Shown: positions 56,825-64,000 of the stretch, in pieces
How the letters are laid out: each line of letters starts with the position of its first letter
Numbering within the stretch: the stretch's first letter is position 1
DNA from: Utricularia gibba
Lineage: Eukaryota; Streptophyta; Magnoliopsida; Lamiales; Lentibulariaceae
Assembly: GCA_002189035.1 (NCBI GenBank)
Contig: NEEC01000017.1
Location: forward strand, 558,001-622,000
Direction: 5' to 3'
DNA length: 64,000 nucleotides
The notes under the pieces: model-generated
Told to the model about the DNA's origin: nothing
Database searches by the model: none
The model's input: only the letters and a program-made list of their open reading frames with translations
Translations under genes and position numbers: made by a program

Positions 56825-58290
56825 GCAACTGTTCCCATCCATTTTTCTCCTATTTCACATGGAAAAATAGAATGTGAAATGTGGACTCACTTCATCTCCC
56901 CAATCATCATATTGCTGAAATACTCTATTTTTTTTTTATCAAGCAAATGGAGTTGTCAAACTTTATACTATCGAAAGCAGGGAAAAGGGAAACGCGATCG
57001 ATATGATTTTGTGGGGATTCATATGCACCAATTATTGTCACTTCTAATTTGCAATAACGCCAATGGCAACTACTTTCAAAGCCGACTTAGAAAGATGGTT
57101 TTTTTAAAAAAAATTCAATAACGGTGTGTTGTTTACAACTCCATTTGAAAATTTTTCCAAATTCCCTACTGGAAGTATTACATGCGTCAGAAAGTATATA
57201 AGTTAGTCATCAGTGTTGATCCTTATAATCGTAAGTTTTTTCTTTAAGGTTTTGACTTCTATATGATTGTGTAATTCGATTCATTTCTCTACAATTCATA
57301 TTTCTGCTTATTTTTTATTTCTTTTTTTTATAAAAATTATATTAAGGATCTTAGAGTAGTGAAGCAGAAAATTTCAAAAATTTGGTTTGAAAGCCCACAA
57401 ACCTCTATCAAAGTTTTGGAAAGTATAACTAGATATGAATATGTAAACTATCACTTAATGAATAGGAGAGTGAGTATATGTTGTTAGTTGGTGATGATAT
57501 TTTTTCATTTGTCTAATGATGTTGCTCAAAATATTTGAATTTTAGAAAATGAGAATATGGTGATAGAAGAATTTCCAACTAAAAATCTGTTACACTCGAA
57601 TAATTATATATAATCTGTAATATAAGATTAGAACTTTTTTGAGTTCTCATTAGTATTAGAAAAAGTACCATGTATTTCATCAAATTATTCAAATTGAACA
57701 ATCAATAGGTTTAGCAAAGCAACAAAAATCTTCTCCGAAAAATATTTTATTCCCCAACGGACCTCAAATAAAAAAAAATCATTTTTTCTTACATAAAAAA
57801 GTATTAAAAATGGTCTCTCTCAAACGGACAACGTCTATTAAGTCATATGAAAATAACTTGGGAAGTTGTCTCCTTGGGGCCGTACCCATGCCCAGTTCAA
57901 ACCAGAGAATCAAAATTTCGTATTCCATGGCAGACAAAAAAAACGACACGAGTGTGACTTTGAGGTGGATACAAATTTGACTGATGCAATCAACTGCCGA
58001 CATGTTCTGCTTTGTCCAAGTTTCATACTTTGGTCAATTGGTGAAGATTAGTTCCCTTCATGTAATCAAACCCCAAATTCTAGGCTGGTGGAACCAATTT
58101 AGACGCAGTGGTTTCTATTTGGAACCAACCCATTCATAGGAATTACAATCCGATCGTTATTAGAGATTAGAAATTTGATTTGATGAGCAAGGTTCTAGCT
58201 TCCTTCTAGTGTGAGGAGTGATTGAAAACAAAGTGCATTTGATTATCTTGGTTGGAAGTAGTGTGAACTGGGTAAGTTATGGGGCCCAAC
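56825..58290. other. Upstream of O and orphan beta promoter flank; the beta gene is deleted
   Basis: 56825-57640 follows the K-L spacer. At about 57640 the sequence jumps directly to the upstream flank of a beta gene (TTCTCATTAGTATTAGAAAA, matching 49045 upstream of L). The beta gene expected between O and P, with its TATA region, is gone. No coding remnant remains. Confidence 0.75.
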
Positions 58291-58700
58291 AATTGCCATC
58301 CATGGAAGGTGATCCCACAGCTAGAGAAACACAGGCTCATTCAAGTGATGGAAGGGTTTCCAAGATCAATGGATGTTTTTCTTTTCTGTTCTGTTGAGAA
58401 GGCACGACAGACACAAACGTATGAGTGTGGTGCCATTCATTTACTGTATGCACGAGGAAGCTGGCTAGTTATTTGATCAAGTAACTGCATGCAGTCACAT
58501 CATTGCAAGCAAACTGCATCATAGTTTTGATTTGCTGTGAAAATGGAGAGCCTCTTGAAAGGGGTGAGAGCAAACTCACTTCATAATTATCATTCTCATT
58601 TGTAAGCGGTAGGAAAACATGCGACACATGACGTGCGATACGAAAGCTACAACTATGCGTTCGTAGTGAATGTGCTTTCACTTCGAGCAAAGCGTATGTT

Positions 58701-59260
58701 TCAGCCCGAACCGCCAATTCCGGCCCCGAATCCACTACCTTGTCCGAAACCACCTGTAAAGCCTCCACCTCCACTTCCACCACCGCCGCCTCCTCCCGCA
58801 CCGATCGCACCACCAGCACCGCCGATGCCTACACCTGCACCAAATCCGCTACCTTGTCCAAACCCTCCTCCGGGACCCCCACCACCGCTTCCACCCCACC
58901 GCCTCCTCCGGCACCAAAACCTCCACCGGGACCACCACTACCGATACCACCACCGAATCCGCTACCTTGCCCAAACCCCCCTCCTGGACCCCCACCACCG
59001 CTTCCACCGCCGCCCCCTCCCCCGGCACCGAAACCTCCACCGGGACCACCGCTACCTACACCAGCACCGAATCCGCTGCCCTGTCCGAATCCCCCACCGG
59101 GGCCTCCGAATCCACCTCCACTTCCACCACCACCACCAGCTCCAAAGCCACCTCCTGCCCTTCTCCCCCAATCAGACTGTCCAAAACAGTTTGCACTCAA
59201 ACTCAGCCCCAGAATTAGAAGGAACCCCAGAGCAGATTGCCATCTCGTCGAGTAACCCAT
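58701..59260 (-). pseudogene. Alpha-type glycine-rich protein locus P, one frameshift
   Basis: The start MGYSTRWQSALGFLLILGLS (ATG 59258-59260) gives the signal peptide, followed by FGQSDWGRRAGGGFGAGGGG and two complete modules. Near 58895 the text TCCACCCCACC is two bases short of the usual CCACCNCCGCC pattern and the frame ends at 58829. The rest of the Gly frame continues to GFGAGIGGSG and TGA 58701-58703. The same module position carries the same loss in F and M. One of the best-preserved broken members. Confidence 0.75.
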
Positions 59261-59315
59261 TTCTCAGACACCCCACCTCACTCTGTTGATGCCGATATGC
59301 CTCCCCACGGCAATG

Positions 59316-59413
59316 TATTTATAGTGCACATCTACCATGCAAACATGACAGGTCAACGAGAGAGTCCTCCCTGGGTAGATGGGCATTAAATGACACTACA
59401 CTCTCAAAGTCAA
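59316..59413 (-). promoter_or_regulatory. Promoter of P: TATA box, two TTGAC cores, CATTAAATG element
   Basis: CTATAAATA at 59316-59324. TTGAC cores at 59352-59356 and 59409-59413 flank GCATTAAATGACACTACACT. Confidence 0.7.
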
Positions 59414-60781
59414 GCAACTGTTCCCATCCATTTTTCTCCCATTTCACATGGAAAAATAGAATGTGAAATGTGGACTCACTTCATCTCCCCAATCATCATA
59501 CTGCTGAAATACTCTAATTCATTTTTTTTTATCAATCAAATGGAGTTGTCAAATTTTATACTATCGAAAGCATGGAGAAGGAAACGCGACCGACATGATT
59601 TTGTGGGGATTCTTATGCACCATTTTTTCTTTTTTCTTTTTTTTTGCAGATATCTTATATATATAAATATAAGTCATAAAAAAATCTCATCTACCACTTA
59701 ATGAATAGGAGATAGAGTATATGTTGTTTTTTGATGATGATATTGTTGATTTTTCGAAAATGGGAACATGTTGATACAATAAAGTAGTGATAATTTGATA
59801 GCGTGTAGTTATGTATATTATTTTAATTAATGCTTAATAAATTATAATTGAATATATTCTTATTAAAAAAATACTACATTATAAAATAAAAGTAGAATTG
59901 TCAATTATATAAAAGATTATGGTTTACTATTAGTTGATTGAATTTAATCTTTTTTAATATGATTTATATTTTTGTATATTTAAACTTCACGTGTACTAGA
60001 CCGACTCATCGAATCCTTAATTTCAAATTAATATTAGAGTATTTGCCTTGCAGTATAGCTCATGCAGTCAAGATGGATTTGTGCTTGTCTAATTTCTAAT
60101 TAAAAAAAGAACAAGAATATGTATTGGACTTAGAGTGGGTATTAAAATAAATTTAATCGATTTATTACCTGAGTATTATTTACAATTATACAAAAAAACA
60201 AGTATTAACCAAATCAAAGATTAATTCGACTTAAGAGTGGGTATTAGAATGAACACCATCATATCGAAATATGAAAATATAATAATCAATTATATAAAAA
60301 TTATATATCATTAGTAATTAATTAAGTTTAATTTTTTTTAATGTGATCCATATTTCTTGTATATTTGGCTTCATATTTTCTCATTCAATATATCATATCC
60401 TTAATTTCAACAATTCTAACGTATATTTATGCATCAGAATCCCTGTGTTTGTGAACTCAAATCGTGTCAAGTTTGGATCCAATGAATACCAATTACAATA
60501 AATATCTCTCCCCGTAGGGAAGGATCAATGATTTATTACAGATGAAACGCTTTTTTATATGTCGTAGATGGGCACAAATTATGTTTAGTTAATCTCAATA
60601 CTGTTCTATTTTGTGTTGTACGGCAAATGATAGATGAAGTTGCATAAAACTCTTGGGCAATTCTTAGGCGTAGAACAGGCTCATCGTCCATGACTAGGGA
60701 TCATTAACACAAGCAAAATGGCGCATCACAAACATACAGTGTGCATTACATGGTATGACCATCTTTCGCGACTAAAGTGAC
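59414..60781. other. AT-rich spacer, no gene seen
   Basis: The first 200 bp match the upstream regions of K and O. The middle is AT-rich. From about 60450 it is the beta 3' flank shared with J. Confidence 0.55.
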
Positions 60782-61363
60782 TCAATTTGAACCCTCGATT
60801 CCGGCACCGAATCCACTGACCTGAACAAATGTGCCTCGGAAGTCACCACCTCCACTTCCACCGCCGCCGCCTCCTCCGGCACCGATCGCACCACCAGGAC
60901 CGCCGATACCTACGCCAGCACCAAACCCACTGCCTTGTCCAAATCCCCCAACAGGAAATCCACCTCCGATTCCACCGCCGCCTCCTCCTCCGGCACCGAT
61001 CGCACCACCAGGACCTCCGCTTCCAACACCTGCACCGAATCCGCTTCCTTGCCCGAACCCCCACCCGAGACCTCCACCTCCACTCCCGCCACCGCCGCCT
61101 CCTCCGGCACCTATTCCTCCTCCTGGACCACCACTACCGATACCACCACCGAATCCGCTGCCCTGGCCGAATCCCCCACCAGGGCCACTGAACACGCCTC
61201 CACTTCCACCAGCAGCAGCAGCTCCAAAGCCGCTTCCTACCCTCCTTGAACCCCATCCGTAACCCCCTCTCCACTCATATTGAGCAGAACAAATCACACT
61301 CCAACTCAGCCCCAGAATTAGAAGCAAACCCAATGCAGAAACCCTTTTCGGTGAGAACCCCAT
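60782..61363 (-). CDS. Beta-type secreted glycine-rich protein Q, intact (193 aa)
   Basis: The start MGFSPKRVSALGLLLILGLS (ATG 61361-61363) is the family start. An in-frame ATG four codons upstream is less likely. The signal peptide ends near VICSA. The beta linker QYEWRGGYGWGSRRVGSGFG and the block GGVFSGPGGG follow. Three GFGQGSGFG modules come next, one of them with a GLGWGFGQ variant. The end is DFRGTFVQVSGFGAGIEGSN with TGA 60782-60784. No frame breaks. A predicted secreted structural wall protein and the closest relative of L. Its upstream flank is interrupted about 140 bp from the ATG by the Pack-MULE-like insertion. Confidence 0.85.
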   Translation of the reverse strand: MGFSPKRVSALGLLLILGLSWSVICSAQYEWRGGYGWGSRRVGSGFGAAAAGGSGGVFSGPGGGFGQGSGFGGGIGSGGPGGGIGAGGGGGGGSGGGGLGWGFGQGSGFGAGVGSGGPGGAIGAGGGGGGGIGGGFPVGGFGQGSGFGAGVGIGGPGGAIGAGGGGGGGSGGGDFRGTFVQVSGFGAGIEGSN

Positions 61364-61415
61364 ATCAAAAGTCACTCACTTCACTCCGCATGTCGATATT
61401 CCTCCAAGCGCCATG

Positions 61416-61449
61416 TATTTATACTCCACTGGCACACTCGAATGGTCAA
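61416..61449 (-). promoter_or_regulatory. Promoter of Q: TATA box and proximal TTGAC core
   Basis: TATAAATA at 61416-61423 and TTGAC at 61445-61449. The distal core is altered to CTGAC at 61499-61503, exactly where the MULE-type insertion begins. Confidence 0.65.
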
Positions 61450-61509
61450 TGACATGGTACCCGCCGGGAAAGGGCATCCAATGACACCACACCCGCAATG
61501 TCAGACTAA

Positions 61510-62199
61510 GAAAAAATTAGTGAAATACATCTTTATGTATTTTTTATTTGCAAAATACATCCTTTTGTATTGAGTTAGTAAAATACATCATTTTACATTA
61601 ATTGCATCGGTCGACACTCGCCGCTGATCTCCGCCTTGTAATACTGAATCAAATCTCGGAGTTGGCTCACTTTCGTGAAGTAATGCACACCGTAGACTTC
61701 GACTGACGGGTGCCTCTACGGCCCCCAAAGTTGAGAGAACTCCAGAGGAACATTTCGTGGGTCATCCCAAAAACCAATAGATTGCACGGCGGCGGGCGTC
61801 GCCGGAGAACTTCGGCGGTGTACCTCACTTCCGAAGCAGACATACGGCTACTGACAGCGGTGAAATTCTACGACGCATAGTATAAAAGGGCATGGGCAAC
61901 AGATCCAGGAAGCGACGAATCATCTCGTATGACGGACGTCGCAGGTCTGGCTTAAACATAAAGCCTGGCCGAAGAAGATGATAACCTTCAGCACCGCGTG
62001 GTGCTAGGCGGCAATGGTGGGGCCAGATTTCTGGACCGGCGGGTGAATGACGATGAACTTGGCGGACTTCATTCCAAATGCGACGGAGTCAACAGCAATC
62101 GCAGTCGATTTAGTAAAATTATGTATTTTACTAACTTAATACAAGAAGATGTATTTTGCAAACAAAAAATGCAAAAAGATGTATATCACCAACTCAGCC
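61510..62199. mobile_element. 690-bp Pack-MULE-like element carrying IRX15/DUF579-like fragments
   Basis: The left end (TTAGTGAAATACATCTTTAT...) and the reverse complement of the right end (TTGGTGATATACATCTTTTT...) match over about 85 bp. The element is flanked by the perfect 10-bp direct repeat GTCAGACTAA (61500-61509 and 62200-62209). Long terminal inverted repeats plus a 9-11-bp target duplication are the Mutator-like signature. The interior is GC-rich, unlike the surroundings, and encodes captured gene fragments on the minus strand (next entry). There is no transposase, so it is nonautonomous. Confidence 0.9.
61610..62100 (-). pseudogene. Captured IRX15/IRX15-L-like (DUF579) gene fragments
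   Basis: In broken minus-strand frames the interior reads, in order, SAKFIVIHPPVQKSG, VAHALLYYAS (stop) NFTAVSS, SASEVRYTAEVLRRRPPPCN, LLVFGMTHEMFLWSSLNFGG and VHYFTKVSQLRDLIQYYKAE, then ISGECRP. This follows the order of the N-terminus and DUF579 domain of IRX15-type proteins, Golgi proteins needed for xylan in secondary walls. The methyltransferase GXM family shares the domain. A gap after FGGR, stops and frame changes show it is non-coding now. The assignment is from memory of the family pattern. Confidence 0.8.
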
Positions 62200-62479
62200 G
62201 TCAGACTAATCCGCAGTCTTGCAATTTTCACCTCTAAAGAAAGTCAATGCCGACTTTGGGTCTCTCAACCATTTTAATCATCAACTAATTTCTCATTAAT
62301 ATCTGATAAACTACCATCTAATTCATCAAATTGTACAATCAATAAGTTTAGAAAAGCAACAAAAATCTTCTCCGAAAAATAGTCTACTCCCCAACAAACC
62401 TCAAATAAAAAAAAAATCATTTTTTCTTATATAAACAAGTTTTTAAAAATGGTCTCTCTCAAACGGACAACGCTTACAA

Positions 62480-62654
62480 GGGTTTTTTTAGTTGGTTGAA
62501 TTAGATTTTCTTATACTTAAATTATCTGGATTTGTCTAAACCCAAACATATAGGTGTAAAAATATCCATACTACCTTTATGTAAATATATACCCATATAT
62601 AAGCATATTATATGAGTATAATTATACAAAATAACTTTCATATCAAACAAGCCC
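62480..62654. mobile_element. Possible Tourist-type MITE, 175 bp
   Basis: This stretch is missing from the homologous beta upstream flanks of J and L. It begins GGGTTTTTTTAGTTGG and ends ATCAAACAAGCCC, imperfect inverted ends of the PIF/Harbinger type. It is followed by TAA, with CAA before it as a possible decayed target duplication. Confidence 0.5.
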
Positions 62655-62659
62655 TAAGT

Positions 62660-64000
62660 CTCATGAAAATAACTGGATGTTGTCTAATCGTGTGTACCCT
62701 TGGGGGCCGTACCCGTACTGAGTTCAAACCAGAGAGTCAAAATTTCGTGTTCTAGCGTTGACAAAAAATGCCATGAGTGTAGCTTGGTCAACTGAGACAA
62801 GAGAAAGAGTTGACATATCCTACTTTGTCCAAGTTTCATACTTGCTCCAATGGTGAACATTAGTTCATATCATCCAATCAAACCCCAAAGAATAGGTTGT
62901 GGGACCAGTTTGATTTGGAGCCAATCGATTCATAGGAATTACACTTCTATCGTTGTTATCATTTTGATTATGATTCAAAATTGAAGTCCTGATGTTGCAA
63001 AACGAATTCTCATTGTTTTGTGTTGAATCCATTATAAAATGAGTCCATCCATTATATTATGAAAATTTAAAATAATTACCTAAATTTCATTTCTTTTATT
63101 ATTTTTTTTATAAAAATTATTAAATCAAACAAAAAATCATGTATTAGAATCAGATCGAATCTAATGCAGGGTTTTAAAATAATGTACATATTTATCTTGG
63201 GGATTGAGCAAAATATTCTACTATACAAAAGCGGCTTTTTAAATACCAAATTTTTCAGAAGCATTTGATCAATACTTTATTTTTTTTATTTGTTAAGCAC
63301 TTTTTATTTAAATGAGAGAAAAATAAAAAAATACATTAATTTGATATGATGAATGTAAGTGAGAACGTAAGTTGTAGTCGATAAGTTCGACTACAAATAT
63401 TACTTCTGGATCAAAAATCGTAAAAGTGAGGATGAATTTTATATAAAGAATAAAAGAATATATAAAAAAACGAAGAAAATGCCTAAAAGTTGAGTTTAAA
63501 ATTATCTGAGGGATACAGAAATTTTATAGATGAGTTTTATGAGAGAATGTGGTATATAGCGGTTACCAGTGGTGGTTAACTTTTTTTTTTTTAATTTGTT
63601 TAATATTTTGATTATATCTAATTGCTAGTGTGTTTTTTTAATTATTATTTTTAATATTATTAAATGATTAGTACATATTAACCATGCCCCACATCCATAT
63701 GTTGTTATTAAGGGTATGGGTTGGCTCCAACTCATGCTCTTATTTTTTTTCTACCTATCATATATGTATGGGTTATCCTTCCATAACCTATGCTCTTATA
63801 ATCTTATTAAAGTCATGATTAATCATAATTAACATTCATAAGTTATTTTTTATTTATCTTAAATAGGATTATGGTAAAATAGGTTATATCATTAATTATT
63901 TATAATATTAAATAAATTTAATAATTATTTACATGTACAAAATATTTATACAGTTAATTATATTAAAATATATTATAATTTCTGGAAAAATTATATTTTT
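62660..64000. other. Beta upstream flank then AT-rich DNA, no gene seen
   Basis: 62660 to about 63000 is homologous to upstream flanks of other beta genes. From 63000 the DNA is very AT-rich with no coding sign. An imperfect inverted stretch (GGGTATGGGTTGG.. / ..CCATAACCTATGCTC) near 63710-63800 may be a MITE relic. Confidence 0.5.

Noticed and set aside
6641-61363. CRISPR array or satellite explanation for the repeated GC-rich blocks
   Set aside because: The repeats are in-frame protein modules with signal peptides and TATA boxes in a plant genome.
63670-63820. Imperfect inverted repeat as a MITE
   Set aside because: Arms are too short and diverged, and no target duplication was found.

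Overview
This window is nuclear DNA of a flowering plant, probably a dicot. Intergenic DNA is AT-rich and carries Ty1/copia, hAT, MULE and MITE-type elements, and the genes are plant-style secreted glycine-rich proteins (GRPs). I could not name the species. No tRNA, rRNA or intact housekeeping gene was seen.

The main content is a head-to-tail array of glycine-rich, cell-wall-type protein genes, all on the minus strand, from about 6.6 to 61.4 kb. I recognise 16 loci plus a 5'-less copy (32.8 kb), a truncated fragment (53.7 kb) and two or three 'ghost' sites where flanks survive but the gene is gone. In coordinate order they are A (6641-7625, a divergent His-containing GRP), B (13432-14298), C (16003-16731), D (25864-26587), E (28384-29122), F (30199-30871), G (33731-34788), H (36392-36861), I (37996-38538), J (40623-41432), K (46176-46849), L (48264-48844), M (51191-51748), O (56109-56667), P (58701-59260) and Q (60782-61363). 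Most encode a short signal peptide, a Trp/Arg-containing linker and modules of about 38 residues built around GFGQGSGFG. C-G also carry a (Gly-Val)n tail. From I to Q two subfamilies alternate: alpha (I, K, M, O, P) and beta (J, L, fragment N, Q). This indicates expansion by duplication of a two-gene unit. C, I, J, M and Q have usable reading frames. The others are broken by small indels, mostly in C/G runs, so each is either a pseudogene or affected by consensus error. The promoters share a TATA box 50-60 bp before the ATG, and many have two TTGAC (W-box) cores around a CATT(A/C)AATG element.

Mobile DNA fills the gaps. There are four decayed copia elements: 1-4038, 8743-11560, 17566-25020 and 49430-50450. 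The 17.6-25.0 kb copia lies exactly at the junction of the C/D gene duplication. It carries two nested insertions, each with target-site duplications: a 1.2-kb LTR-type element (18616-19821) and a hAT-type nonautonomous element (22454-23012). A 690-bp Pack-MULE-like element (61510-62199), with about 85-bp inverted repeats and a 10-bp target duplication, contains pieces of an IRX15/DUF579-like xylan gene. A small GC-rich mosaic (5460-5700) fuses a hAT transposase dimerisation fragment to a gag zinc-knuckle scrap.

Functionally, the intact GRPs should be secreted to the cell wall and may be under WRKY-type control. The region is best read as a rapidly turning-over multigene array in which duplication, deletion and transposon insertion are all visible.
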